A stretch of 64,000 nt of DNA from Lachnospiraceae bacterium (GCA_017557525.1 JAFYYN010000036.1:62001-126000); one strand, 5' to 3'. Counted from the first letter of the stretch, positions 36,831 to 45,585 are shown. The notes: generated from the sequence alone by a model not told the origin. Program-made: numbers and translations.

Positions 36831-38504
36831 TTATGTTTGGCTTTGGATATATGTTGGTGATACTTTTTTATCTACAATAACCAGCTCCTGCGTACAGTAC
36901 TTCAAAATACTTTTCCTATGTGTGATTATAAGACATGTAGGTTTGGGAGTCAGCTGCTGCAGGCCGCTGATAACCTTTTGTTCGGTAGCCTCATCCAAAG
37001 CAGAAGTAGCCTCGTCCAGTATAAGGAACGGGGCTTTTTTGATGAAAGCTCTGGCGATGGCAACTCTTTGAGCCTGGCCCTCTGAAATGCCGAAGCCTTT
37101 TTCTCCGATCACTGTATCGATCCCGTCAGGAAGCTCGCTTATGAAATCATAAGCTGAGGCAAGCTTTAAGGCATCTTCAATCTCAGTGTCTGTAGCGTCA
37201 TGTTTGCCTGCCAAGATATTTTCTCTTATAGTTCCACTGAAAAGTGTATTTCCCTGCGGGACATATGCGATATGCTTTCTGATCCCTGCAGAACCGGGAG
37301 CTTCTTCACCTTTGGGGTTGTAGAAAGTAATATTCCCTTCGGTAGGCTTTACAAAAGACATGACAAGCCTGATAAGTGTAGTTTTGCCGATACCGGATTC
37401 ACCCATAACAACTGCCGAATCGCCGGGCTCGATCTTGAAAGAAGTATTTTCAAGTACGGTCTCGGTATCATAAGCAAAAGTAAGGTTGTCTACCTTTAAC
37501 CCAAGGTTTGTCGTATCGATATTTACCTCAAGCTTTTCCTCGGCAGGGATTTCGGACAATTCCATAATTCTCTCTGCAGATGTAAATAGTGAAACAAGCT
37601 TAGGTATCTGGTGAGCCAGCTGTATTATAGGTCCCTGTACTCTGTTAACGAGGGTCAGGAAAACGGACATTGTTCCGTAGGTTATGGCCTTTTTGGAAAT
37701 CTGAAGGGCTCCGTATGTGAAGGCTGAAAGATAGCCTATCTGGAAGGCCAGTCCGATGGAGGTTGAGCCTAACAATCCGGTTTTAGATCTTTTAAATACC
37801 CACTTGAACCTTTCTTTCCTTAGCTCAGTCAGTTTATCAACAGAATAATCTTCATTGGTGAAAGCCTTTACTATCAGCAGGTTTGCGAGACTTTCCTGAA
37901 GAAAGGAATGATAGGCAGATTCGGACTCCTGAACCTTCTTCTGAAGTCCCTTGAGCCTTCTGGCAAAAAGCCATGAAACACCCACTGAAACAGGGGCTAC
38001 GACCAATGCCAAAAGAGCAAGAAAATGGGAATAGTAAAAGAGGGTAAAGAATACCATTATTACCTGGATAGAAAGCTCTATAATGCCCGGCAGAGTGTAG
38101 ATAACACCATCCGCAACATTGCCCGCATCCGAGGTAAGCCTGGTTACGATATCGCCGGTATGATATTTGTTGACAGTATGCCAGGATGCGCGTATGATCT
38201 TGTCATAAACGGTTTTTCTGATCCCGAAAGAAACTTTTTCTTCAATAAGCGTAGACAAAAGAGACCCTGCGGCAGAGATCAGCTGCATGGCCAGCATAAT
38301 GATAATATATAATATAATGATACCGGTAATGCTTAAGCTTAAGGAAGCATTGTCGATGATACGTTTTGAAAGTATAACGGTATAAAGGGATGCTCCCATT
38401 ACCGCCAGGTTAAATACTAGCATCAGCAGGATGCGGAAACGGTATTCCTTGGCATTCCCCAGTACCCATTTTAAAGAGTGAAGATATTTTTTTAACCGTT
38501 CCAT
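36831..38504 (-). CDS. ABC exporter (fused membrane and ATPase domains)
   Basis: 557 residues. The N-terminal half has six transmembrane helices of a type IV ABC exporter (residues about 20-290). The ATPase half has Walker A GESGIGKTT near 365-373, a modified signature ISEGQAQR near 471 (family consensus LSGGQ), Walker B FLILDEATSAL near 490 and an H-loop ITHRKS. There is no C39 peptidase domain. Its ATG overlaps the stop of the upstream PqqD gene (ATGA), a sign of coupled translation. It probably exports the product of this locus, a peptide or a lipid-linked glycan. Confidence 0.9.
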   Translation of the reverse strand: MERLKKYLHSLKWVLGNAKEYRFRILLMLVFNLAVMGASLYTVILSKRIIDNASLSLSITGIIILYIIIMLAMQLISAAGSLLSTLIEEKVSFGIRKTVYDKIIRASWHTVNKYHTGDIVTRLTSDAGNVADGVIYTLPGIIELSIQVIMVFFTLFYYSHFLALLALVVAPVSVGVSWLFARRLKGLQKKVQESESAYHSFLQESLANLLIVKAFTNEDYSVDKLTELRKERFKWVFKRSKTGLLGSTSIGLAFQIGYLSAFTYGALQISKKAITYGTMSVFLTLVNRVQGPIIQLAHQIPKLVSLFTSAERIMELSEIPAEEKLEVNIDTTNLGLKVDNLTFAYDTETVLENTSFKIEPGDSAVVMGESGIGKTTLIRLVMSFVKPTEGNITFYNPKGEEAPGSAGIRKHIAYVPQGNTLFSGTIRENILAGKHDATDTEIEDALKLASAYDFISELPDGIDTVIGEKGFGISEGQAQRVAIARAFIKKAPFLILDEATSALDEATEQKVISGLQQLTPKPTCLIITHRKSILKYCTQELVIVDKKVSPTYIQSQT

Positions 38505-38767
38505 CAGATAAATTCCGCCTCTTCTAGTTTTTCAAGGAATTCAATGACTGACTGCTCGCATTCACTGCGTGAAACATCGTACTCTGTAAGGAGTCTTTCG
38601 ATAATCTCGTTAACGCTTATCTCGCTTTCCAGCATATCGAGGATAATGTTGCCAACACCCTTAATGACATAATAATTCCCGGTGGCAAAATCCAGTATGA
38701 CCTTTTCACCGTTAAGTATTGTAACATCTATTTTTTTCTTGGATCTTACAATTGTGTTTTTGTCCAT
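38504..38767 (-). CDS. Free-standing PqqD family protein
   Basis: 87 residues. It has the PqqD/RRE pattern: beta strands (VTILNGEKVILDFATGNYYV), a V-G-N-I-I-L-D-M-L-E turn, then helices ending EFLEKLEEAEFI. Proteins of this type bind leader peptides and hand them to modification enzymes or exporters. Its stop overlaps the ABC exporter start, so the two products are made together. It is the second PqqD domain of the locus (the other is in the gene at 31510). No precursor peptide gene was recognised in the 320 bp upstream. Confidence 0.85.
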   Translation of the reverse strand: MDKNTIVRSKKKIDVTILNGEKVILDFATGNYYVIKGVGNIILDMLESEISVNEIIERLLTEYDVSRSECEQSVIEFLEKLEEAEFI

Positions 38768-38947
38768 TATCTGTCTGATTCCTTTACTGTATCGTTTTAC
38801 TCTGTAATCAGGCTAATTTTATCATATATTTTCATTTATTACAAGTATAACATATAAAACTTGACCGAAAACGTGGGGATATTAAATCTCTTTTCGATTT
38901 TCCCGGCAATATCTAACATATAATTAATATTTCAAGCAATAAAGTGC

Positions 38948-38976
38948 TTGCCGACTTTATAAATTAATGGTATAAT
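38948..38976 (+). promoter_or_regulatory. Sigma-A promoter of hpf
   Basis: TTGCCG (38948-38953), 17-nt spacer, TATAAT (38971-38976). Implies a leader of about 104 nt. Confidence 0.7.
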
Positions 38977-38982
38977 ACAGTT

Positions 38983-39086
38983 TGGGATGTAATGGGGGTA
39001 CTATGCCCTTTTGTATGTTGGCGGTACCTGAAAAAGTCCCGGTGCCATGAGTAACATGGCAATAATATTCACAGGGAGGTATTTGT
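38983..39086 (+). promoter_or_regulatory. Structured 5' leader of hpf
   Basis: Two stems are visible: GGTAC (38998-39002) with GTACC, with GCC/GGC inside the loop, and TGCCATG-AGTAA-CATGGCA (about 39042-39060). It is too short for a raiA-type RNA of about 200 nt. It may control hpf translation; function unknown. Confidence 0.35.
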
Positions 39087-39617
39087 ATGCGTTATATTAT
39101 CACAGGAAAGAACATCGATGTGACAGAGGGTTTAAAGAACGCTATCTATGAGAAAATCGGAAAACTTGAAAAATATTTCAAGCCCGAGACAGAGGTAAGG
39201 GTCACCTTCAGCGTACAGAAAAAAGATAAGCACAAGGTAGAAGTTACCATACCGATAAAGGGTACCGTTATCCGTGCGGAAGAGGAAAGCACGGACATGT
39301 ATGTATCCATAGATCTTGTTGAAGAGATCATTGAGAGACAGATAAAGAAATTTAAGAATAAGATCATTGATTCAAAACAGACCACATATGGTCTCAGCGA
39401 AGCATTCTCAACCGAGGCTCCCGAAGAGGAAGAGGAGATTGTCATCACCAGGACCAAGAAATTCCCCATGAAGCCGATGGATCCCGAAGAAGCATGCATT
39501 GAGATGGAACTTACCGGGCATAATTTCTTCGTATTCAGGAATTCGGAGACAGAGGAAGTTAACGTTGTTTACAAGAGAAAGGGCAATACATACGGTCTTA
39601 TCGAGCCTGAGTATTGA
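39087..39617 (+). CDS. hpf: Long-form ribosome hibernation promoting factor
   Basis: A 176-residue long HPF that joins 70S ribosomes into inactive 100S dimers in stationary phase. The N-terminal HPF/YfiA domain (RYIITGKNIDVTEGLKNAIY) spans 1-100. The C-terminal dimerisation domain (from about 118) has the KKFPMKPMDPEEACIEMELTG pattern. GGGAGG lies before ATG 39087. The CvpA-like gene follows 10 nt after the stop. Confidence 0.95.
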   Translation: MRYIITGKNIDVTEGLKNAIYEKIGKLEKYFKPETEVRVTFSVQKKDKHKVEVTIPIKGTVIRAEEESTDMYVSIDLVEEIIERQIKKFKNKIIDSKQTTYGLSEAFSTEAPEEEEEIVITRTKKFPMKPMDPEEACIEMELTGHNFFVFRNSETEEVNVVYKRKGNTYGLIEPEY

Positions 39618-39627
39618 TACATGAGAT

Positions 39628-41256
39628 ATGATACCTAGTATACTTTTAGCGCTGACAGTCATTGTCGTAATGATAGATGTGCTCGTGGGCATACATCGAG
39701 GCTTTGGCTACAGCGTGGTAAGGCTTCTGATATGGATAGCCGGTTCATTTATCTGTGCACTGTTCGCCAGGTCATTCACAGTGTGGCTTTTACTGAAAAT
39801 GGCCAAGGTTCCTGATATGAAGGCATTTGCCTTAGACACATTCGGGTCGATGCTTACGGATACCACAGGAGCGGTCGGTACTCATCTGACAGGAACTTTT
39901 ATTTCTTTCATGATACCGGTCGTGTTTGTTGGAATGTTTATAGCCAGCAAGTTTATTACCTGGATTATCTATTGTATAGTAAAACAGCTGATTAAAAAAG
40001 CTGCTAAGCGTGCAGAGGCTCATAATGCTGCGGTAGATGCGGTAAAGGCTATCCAGAGTTCGGAAATGCCTGATGCGGAAGCTGTCGAACAGCAGCCGAT
40101 ACCCCAGCCGTCATTTGGTTCTCCTGATCAGAGTTCTGATTTTGGAACTTTCGGTATTTATCCGAAAGAAGATGAAAGTACCGAAGACGATGACGAAGAA
40201 GAGCAGGTTGTAGAGGTTGTCGATGCAGCAGTAGTAAATGATGGCTTTGAGATGGTAGCTGAAGCGACGGAAGCTGTAACAGAGGCTACAGAAGAAGATA
40301 CTGCGGTAGTAGACAGCAGTGACGGATTCGAGGTCATAGCAGCTTCGAGCGAGGACGGATTTGAATCACTTGCAAGAGAGCAGAAGTTTGAAGAGAAAAA
40401 AGAAGTTAAGCCTGTCAAGGAGAAAAAACTTAAAAAGAAGCATTCTTTATCGATGCTTATTATCAAAAAGTCTGTTTTCTCAAGTGTGCTCGGAGGCATT
40501 TTAGGAGCATTTATTTCGCTTTATGCCTGTGCTATCATGTTCTCTCCGATTTCGGAGATGGTTAAGATCATATCCGAGAAAAGATCCGGAGAACCTCTTG
40601 TTGAACTGGTTACTACAGTAACCGGGACTGATATGGAAACTCTTATCAAGAACGGGTTCAGAAAAGATGCACAGCCGATAACCGGTATAGACAGGGATTT
40701 TGAGATTACGAGTGATATCAGTATCAGACCTGAGGACTTTGCAGAAGCTATTGATGATCATGAAGATACGGTGATTTATTATATTTACAAGTATTCAGGG
40801 GCTTCGGGGGCAGCATCCTTTATATACAATAAGTTGACTCCTGTTAATGTAAAGGCTACAGGACTTGATAACCTTGGGATTACGATCTACAATTTCCCGG
40901 ATACCTTAAGAAGCTATCTGAGTCTTTTGGATCCTGCCAATAATCTGATTGATTATATGTGCTCGGGCAAGGGGTTTGATATCGAGATGCTCGATAAGTT
41001 AGAGTCATTCTTTGGAGCTCTGCTGCAAGAAAAGGTTAAAGGGGAAATACTTACATCAGCCGACAAGACAGCGATTGTAAACAGTCTTGTTATCAAACTC
41101 AATGACAAGATTGAAGAAATACAATATAATAATACAATACCGGTAAATATCGAGCCGATACAGCAATTTGAGGATATAGATGATGCCAGAACAGGTCTTT
41201 CAAATATATTCGAGCGTATGAGAATGCTTATCCGTGCAGGATTGCTTGATTACTAA
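39628..41256 (+). CDS. CvpA-like membrane protein with acidic linker
   Basis: 542 residues. The first 125 residues carry about four hydrophobic segments and a CvpA-like start (IDVLVGIHRGFGYSVVRLLI). About 150-255 is an acidic, low-complexity stretch (EATEAVTEATEED). Another membrane segment lies near 285-310 (SVFSSVLGGILGAFISLYAC), followed by a large C-terminal domain of unknown type. CvpA proteins are linked to envelope integrity and secretion; here the long extension is not recognised. Start ATG 39628 has only a weak site and is probably coupled to hpf. Confidence 0.65.
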   Translation: MIPSILLALTVIVVMIDVLVGIHRGFGYSVVRLLIWIAGSFICALFARSFTVWLLLKMAKVPDMKAFALDTFGSMLTDTTGAVGTHLTGTFISFMIPVVFVGMFIASKFITWIIYCIVKQLIKKAAKRAEAHNAAVDAVKAIQSSEMPDAEAVEQQPIPQPSFGSPDQSSDFGTFGIYPKEDESTEDDDEEEQVVEVVDAAVVNDGFEMVAEATEAVTEATEEDTAVVDSSDGFEVIAASSEDGFESLAREQKFEEKKEVKPVKEKKLKKKHSLSMLIIKKSVFSSVLGGILGAFISLYACAIMFSPISEMVKIISEKRSGEPLVELVTTVTGTDMETLIKNGFRKDAQPITGIDRDFEITSDISIRPEDFAEAIDDHEDTVIYYIYKYSGASGAASFIYNKLTPVNVKATGLDNLGITIYNFPDTLRSYLSLLDPANNLIDYMCSGKGFDIEMLDKLESFFGALLQEKVKGEILTSADKTAIVNSLVIKLNDKIEEIQYNNTIPVNIEPIQQFEDIDDARTGLSNIFERMRMLIRAGLLDY

Positions 41257-41264
41257 AAAAATTA

Positions 41265-41309
41265 GTCCTTCAGAAATGAGAAAATCTCTTTCTGAAGGAC
41301 ATTTTTTTA
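41265..41309. terminator. Bidirectional terminator between the CvpA-like and lipoprotein genes
   Basis: GTCCTTCAGAAA (41265-41276) with TTTCTGAAGGAC (41289-41300), then ATTTTTTT. A run of A precedes it, so it can act both ways. Confidence 0.88.
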
Positions 41310-42356
41310 ATCATCTTCCAGGTATCCGCATCCGATCTTAAGCTCCTGGCCGCTAAATTCAACATGACATTCAAAACGGTCATCGTTTATTGCAATGTAC
41401 CAGATTGTCCCATCGGACTCACCTTCATCTTCAACATAGATATAGCCCTTTTGTTTTACGGCTTCTATATAGGAAAGAACATCATCCTTTGAAACATCAG
41501 TATAAACGATGCTGGAGTACATGGTGCTGTCAGATCTGGTATCGGATGAGACATAGGTACCTTTTGTGAATTTCGGCACATATTGCAGCATAGTCGTTGA
41601 ATAAAGAGATTCAGCCTTGTCTTCCTTTTCGCCCGCATCATCATTAAAACCTGAGCCAAGTACCAGAGTTTCACCTGTAAAAGTAACGCGTACTTCCCAT
41701 GAATTGTCGTTAGTAGCTATAAAAGCAATAGCATCCCCGGAATAATTTTCAATACTGATATTTTTAAAACCGGAATTTTTAAGCGTGCCAATATATGTTT
41801 TTATATCATCTGCAGACACATTATTGAAGGTAGCATAATCATATGTCCCGGCATAATCAATATTGTCTAATCGGCCGGCAGTAAACATCGGCAGCCAGAT
41901 CAGAAAAGTTTTATCCCAGTATTCGTTGCGGTCGAGTCCTGTATTTATAATCTCAGGTGAAGGAGTAGCAGGATCTGTGGTTATGACAGGCTCTGTATCT
42001 GGAGTTTTGGTAATATCACTCGCCGATTCTGCCGGAGTAACTGTGGAGACATCGTTTGTATCGGTATTTGTCTTGGCATCAACATCATCAGTACTCTTAT
42101 CCTTGGATGTATCTGATTCGTTTACAGAACTCGGTTTGTCCTCAGCTGTCTTTACAGCTGTGTCAGGATCTATCTTGATATTATTATCGGAAACAGTATC
42201 AGGCTGTGGCTTGTCAGATTGTGTAATGTCTGTCCCGTTCCCGTTATCAAAGGGAGTACCTTTTAGGTGATCTTCGTTACAGGCGGATAGAATGCAAAGA
42301 GCCGCAACGATCAAGAGGATGCTTATTATGTGTTTCTTCTTATTATATATAATCAT
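41307..42356 (-). CDS. Lipoprotein with two tandem copies of a small domain
   Basis: 349 residues. Lipobox ILSAC (Cys about 26), then a long Asp/Thr/Ser-rich linker to about 150. Two related units of about 80 residues follow: (WLPMFTAGRLDN...DDIKTYIGTLKNSGF...VTFTGETLVLGSGF) and (YVPKFTKGTYVS...DDVLSYIEAVKQKGY...VEFSGQELKIGCGY). I recognise the shape from other clostridial lipoproteins but not its function. AAGGA precedes ATG 42356. Monocistronic. Confidence 0.7.
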   Translation of the reverse strand: MIIYNKKKHIISILLIVAALCILSACNEDHLKGTPFDNGNGTDITQSDKPQPDTVSDNNIKIDPDTAVKTAEDKPSSVNESDTSKDKSTDDVDAKTNTDTNDVSTVTPAESASDITKTPDTEPVITTDPATPSPEIINTGLDRNEYWDKTFLIWLPMFTAGRLDNIDYAGTYDYATFNNVSADDIKTYIGTLKNSGFKNISIENYSGDAIAFIATNDNSWEVRVTFTGETLVLGSGFNDDAGEKEDKAESLYSTTMLQYVPKFTKGTYVSSDTRSDSTMYSSIVYTDVSKDDVLSYIEAVKQKGYIYVEDEGESDGTIWYIAINDDRFECHVEFSGQELKIGCGYLEDD

Positions 42357-42606
42357 AATTCGTAAATATCCTTAGATTTTATACTGCAGATCTGTGCTGC
42401 CATGCTCACAGACCGGGAGGGTGGAAAAATTAAATATTTCACCTACCATCCTGTTTTATAGTTACGGATTAATGATACTACCCTTTATCGTCAAATGCAA
42501 GGGTTGTTTCATGAAATTATATACAAATAAAATATAACCTGTGAATCCAAGCACATTTTTTTAGGTTACTTATAGAAAAGAGCAGGACAGTTCACCAAAA
42601 AAACAC

Positions 42607-42635
42607 TTGCGAAATTCACCAAATGCTGATACAAT
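42607..42635 (+). promoter_or_regulatory. Sigma-A promoter of the purO-purH operon
   Basis: TTGCGA (42607-42612), 17-nt spacer, TACAAT (42630-42635). No PurR box was recognised. Confidence 0.55.
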
Positions 42636-42663
42636 AACCCATAGTATTGTATAAAAATTCACA

Positions 42664-42695
42664 GCGTGCGGGGCCACCCGTACTACGCGGAAAGG
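42664..42695 (+). promoter_or_regulatory. Structured leader and Shine-Dalgarno of purO (nested variant)
   Basis: GTGCGGG pairs with CCCGTAC (42667-42683), and GCGT (42664-42667) can alternatively close with ACGC (42685-42688). GGAAAGG (42689-42695) follows directly, 7 nt before ATG 42703. The spacing and the GC-GGAAAGG junction match the pseudoknot leaders, but the pairs here are nested and the loop differs. Confidence 0.4.
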
Positions 42696-42702
42696 ATTAA
42701 AG

Positions 42703-43470
42703 ATGGGTATCTACGATATACAGAAGTTTGACGAACTTGTAAAGGGAAATTCATATGTTGGCCGCGGTATCATAGTCGGCAAGAGCGAGGATGGCAAAAA
42801 GGCCGTAACTGCTTATTTTATCATGGGCAGAAGCACTAACTCAAGAAACCGCGTATTTATTGAAACACCTGACGGCATAATCATTAAGCCTTTTGATCCT
42901 TCAAAGCTCGAGGATCCTTCACTGGTTATTTATTCCCCGGTTCGTGAGTTTAAAAACTACATGATAGTTACAAACGGAGATCAGACAGATACCGTTTATA
43001 AGGTACTGGAAAAGTGGGAGTCAACTTTTGCACTTAATCCTATCCAGGTTGTAGATATGAGCTACGCATTTGAGGTTGGCCTTTCGGCTCGTGAGTTTGA
43101 GCCCGACGGTCCTAACTTTACACCTCGTATCAGTGCAATGCTCAGCTTCTTAAAGGCAAATGATTTTACCTATAAAATGAGCATCTTAAAGAGTGCTGAC
43201 GCAGAGGGTTCAACATGTAACAGATACACCTTCTCATATAACTCTATAGCAGGTCTTGGACATTTCATCCATACCTACAATCATGACGGAAATCCCATCC
43301 CCACCTTCACCGGTGAGCCTGAGCGTGTATTTGTACCTAATGATATCGATGAGTACACTAACACCATCTGGAACGGACTTGATGAGAATAATAAGGTTTC
43401 ACTCTATGTAGCTTATGTTGATCTTGCTACAGGTCAGAAGGAAACAAGGATTATAAATAAGAATGCTTAA
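42703..43470 (+). CDS. purO: IMP cyclohydrolase, PurO-like
   Basis: 255 residues resembling the PurO-type IMP cyclohydrolase (family known first from archaea), which closes FAICAR to IMP, the last step of purine synthesis. Family-like segments are NSYVGRGIIVGKSEDGKKAV, FIMGRSTNSRNRVF and the later ARISAML-type FTPRISAMLSFLK. The next gene supplies the preceding step as a separate protein, which supports the call: the usual bacterial PurH fuses both. Starts at ATG 42703 with GGAAAGG 7 nt upstream. Confidence 0.88.
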   Translation: MGIYDIQKFDELVKGNSYVGRGIIVGKSEDGKKAVTAYFIMGRSTNSRNRVFIETPDGIIIKPFDPSKLEDPSLVIYSPVREFKNYMIVTNGDQTDTVYKVLEKWESTFALNPIQVVDMSYAFEVGLSAREFEPDGPNFTPRISAMLSFLKANDFTYKMSILKSADAEGSTCNRYTFSYNSIAGLGHFIHTYNHDGNPIPTFTGEPERVFVPNDIDEYTNTIWNGLDENNKVSLYVAYVDLATGQKETRIINKNA

Positions 43471-43482
43471 GGAGATATAGTC

Positions 43483-44667
43483 ATGACAAGATTTGAATTA
43501 AAATATGGTTGTAACCCTAATCAGAAGCCTGCTGAAATCTATATGGAAAACGGAGCAGAGCTCCCCATCGAAATCCTTAACGGACGTCCCGGATACATCA
43601 ATTTCCTTGACGCGTTCAATTCATGGCAGCTTGTAAAGGAGCTTAAGGAAGCTACAGGAAAGTGCTGTGCTACATCCTTTAAGCATGTATCCCCCACCTC
43701 TGCAGCAGTAGGAAATAAGCTGAGCGATAAGTTAAAGAAAGCAGTTTTTGCTGATGACATCGAGGGCCTTGATGATTCACCCCTTGCATGTGCTTATGCA
43801 AGAGCAAGAGGTACCGACAGAATGTCTTCCTTCGGTGATTTCATCGCTCTTTCAGATGTATGTGACCTTACAACCGCTAAGATTATCAAGCGTGAGGTTT
43901 CCGACGGTATCATAGCTCCCGGCTATACAGACGAGGCCCTTGAGCTCTTAAAGAGCAAGCGTAAGGGCGGTTACAACGTTATCAAGATCGATCCTAACTA
44001 CATTCCTGAAGTACAGGAGAAAAAGCAGGTATTTGGCGTAACATTTGAGCAGGGCAGAAATAACTTTAAGATTGACAACGAGCTTTTAAATAATATCGTT
44101 ACTGAAAACAAGGCTTTAACTGATGAGGCCCGTACAAATCTTATAATCAGCCTTATCACCTTAAAGTATACACAGTCCAATTCAGTTTGTTTTGCAGCAG
44201 ATGGACAGGCTATCGGTGTTGGCGCTGGCCAGCAGTCAAGAGTACATTGTACAAGACTTGCAGGAAATAAGGCTGACAACTGGAATCTCCGTCAGTGGGA
44301 CAGGATCCTTGAACTTCCTTTCCTTGATTCTATCGGACGTCCCGACAGGGATAATGTTATCGATCAGTACATTACAGGCGAAGGCGAGGATGTTGCGGCA
44401 GACAGCAACTGGCAGCAGTATTTCACCAAGCAGCCCGCACCTCTTACAAAGGAAGAAAAGCAGGCATACCTTGATACCATCAAGGGTGTTGCACTCGGCA
44501 GTGACGCATTCTTCCCGTTCAGCGACAATATCGACCGTGCTAAGAAGAGCGGCGTAACCTACATTGCTGAGCCCGGCGGATCTGTAAGAGATGATCTGGT
44601 TATCAATAAGTGTAATGAGTACGGAATGGTTATGTGCTTTACAGGAATGAGATTGTTCCACCATTGA
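43483..44667 (+). CDS. Phosphoribosylaminoimidazolecarboxamide (AICAR) formyltransferase, stand-alone
   Basis: 394 residues equal to the C-terminal (AICAR transformylase) half of PurH: FELKYGCNPNQKPA at the start, and SFKHVSPTSAAVG carrying the conserved Lys-His pair. The N-terminal MGS-like cyclohydrolase domain of PurH is absent and is replaced by the PurO-type enzyme encoded 12 nt upstream. It transfers a formyl group from 10-formyl-THF to AICAR. AAGGAG precedes ATG 43483. Confidence 0.92.
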   Translation: MTRFELKYGCNPNQKPAEIYMENGAELPIEILNGRPGYINFLDAFNSWQLVKELKEATGKCCATSFKHVSPTSAAVGNKLSDKLKKAVFADDIEGLDDSPLACAYARARGTDRMSSFGDFIALSDVCDLTTAKIIKREVSDGIIAPGYTDEALELLKSKRKGGYNVIKIDPNYIPEVQEKKQVFGVTFEQGRNNFKIDNELLNNIVTENKALTDEARTNLIISLITLKYTQSNSVCFAADGQAIGVGAGQQSRVHCTRLAGNKADNWNLRQWDRILELPFLDSIGRPDRDNVIDQYITGEGEDVAADSNWQQYFTKQPAPLTKEEKQAYLDTIKGVALGSDAFFPFSDNIDRAKKSGVTYIAEPGGSVRDDLVINKCNEYGMVMCFTGMRLFHH

Positions 44668-44695
44668 TCCGGCATTACCAAATGAGGATAAAATA

Positions 44696-45571
44696 TTGAA
44701 AGAAAAAGTAATACGAACCTTGAATAAAGCGTGCATTTATACTGCCACCCTTTTGGTGGCAGTACTTGTGTTTATTGCGTTTGCTTGTAATACGCCTGTA
44801 AATGCGGCTTCGCCCATGTCTTCGCTCGACAAAATAGCAGGTAAGATCAAGAATTCAGACAAATACTACAAGAAGAATTCTAAGAGTACCAAGTCTGGCA
44901 CCGAGGCTAATGCTGACAAAGATGCCAAGGATAATACAGATTCCGGAAAGGACTCTCAGGCCGAGGCCACCCCGGGTAACAATACTGATACAGGTAATGT
45001 TGCTGATACGGATAAGGACACTCAGACCGGAAATGATACGAATACAGGTAATGACACTGGTGACGGTAATGATACAAGTGCAGACACCGATACCGAAAAC
45101 TCCAATAACTCTGACATCATGTGGAATGAAAGTTACACCGAAGCAGAGCTTCGCATGATGTCCGGTATCATTTACTGCGAGGCAGGCAGCATGAGCGAGC
45201 CGGCGAGGATCGCGGTAGCAAACGTCATTATTAACAGGGCAAACAGCAAAACTGACTGGGGACATGTAAATACCATAAAAGAGGTAATCTATGACCAGAA
45301 ATGGGGTGTGCAGTTTTCACCTATAAAGGGAAGTCCCAGTTCTTTAGATCAGGCTATGGATATCTATGATCACCTTGAGGATTACAAGGGCAACTGGAAA
45401 TATGACCAGATGCAGAACTGCATAACCGCTGCTAAAAAGGCGTTCAACGGTGAAAAGGCCATTCCTGATACATTTATGTATTTTAACGGATCTATAGAGT
45501 CATCCAAAAAGAAATGTGAAGAAAAGGGCAGGAATTACCTTATTATCGATCACCATATTTATTTTGAGTAA
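44696..45571 (+). CDS. SleB-type cell wall hydrolase
   Basis: 291 residues. A signal peptide (to about 40, NTPVNAAS) is followed by a Thr/Asp/Asn-rich linker (about 55-140) and the Hydrolase_2 domain at about 150-291. The catalytic glutamate lies in IIYCEAGSMSEPARIAVANV. This domain cleaves the glycan strand of peptidoglycan, as in spore-cortex lytic enzymes, but similar proteins occur in non-spore growth. Start TTG 44696 with GAGG upstream. Short gaps to both neighbours. Confidence 0.85.
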   Translation: MKEKVIRTLNKACIYTATLLVAVLVFIAFACNTPVNAASPMSSLDKIAGKIKNSDKYYKKNSKSTKSGTEANADKDAKDNTDSGKDSQAEATPGNNTDTGNVADTDKDTQTGNDTNTGNDTGDGNDTSADTDTENSNNSDIMWNESYTEAELRMMSGIIYCEAGSMSEPARIAVANVIINRANSKTDWGHVNTIKEVIYDQKWGVQFSPIKGSPSSLDQAMDIYDHLEDYKGNWKYDQMQNCITAAKKAFNGEKAIPDTFMYFNGSIESSKKKCEEKGRNYLIIDHHIYFE

Positions 45572-45585
45572 AATAGGAGGGCGGA

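Larger units (their letters stand above)
42361..42702. other. Intergenic region between the lipoprotein gene and purO
   Basis: 342 bp without a gene. It holds the purO promoter and leader. TTCACCAAA occurs twice (42591-42599 and 42616-42624) around the -35 box and could be an operator. ATACAATA/TATTGTAT (42629-42652) forms an 8-bp hairpin overlapping the -10. The rest shows nothing notable. Confidence 0.4.

Noticed and set aside
31510-38767. Lasso peptide biosynthetic cluster
   Set aside because: PqqD, an HPr-kinase-like domain and an ABC exporter fit, but there is no asparagine-synthetase-like cyclase, no transglutaminase-like leader peptidase and no precursor.
38983-39086. raiA-type structured RNA upstream of hpf
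   Set aside because: The promoter leaves only about 104 nt, too short for that RNA, and I could not match its known features.
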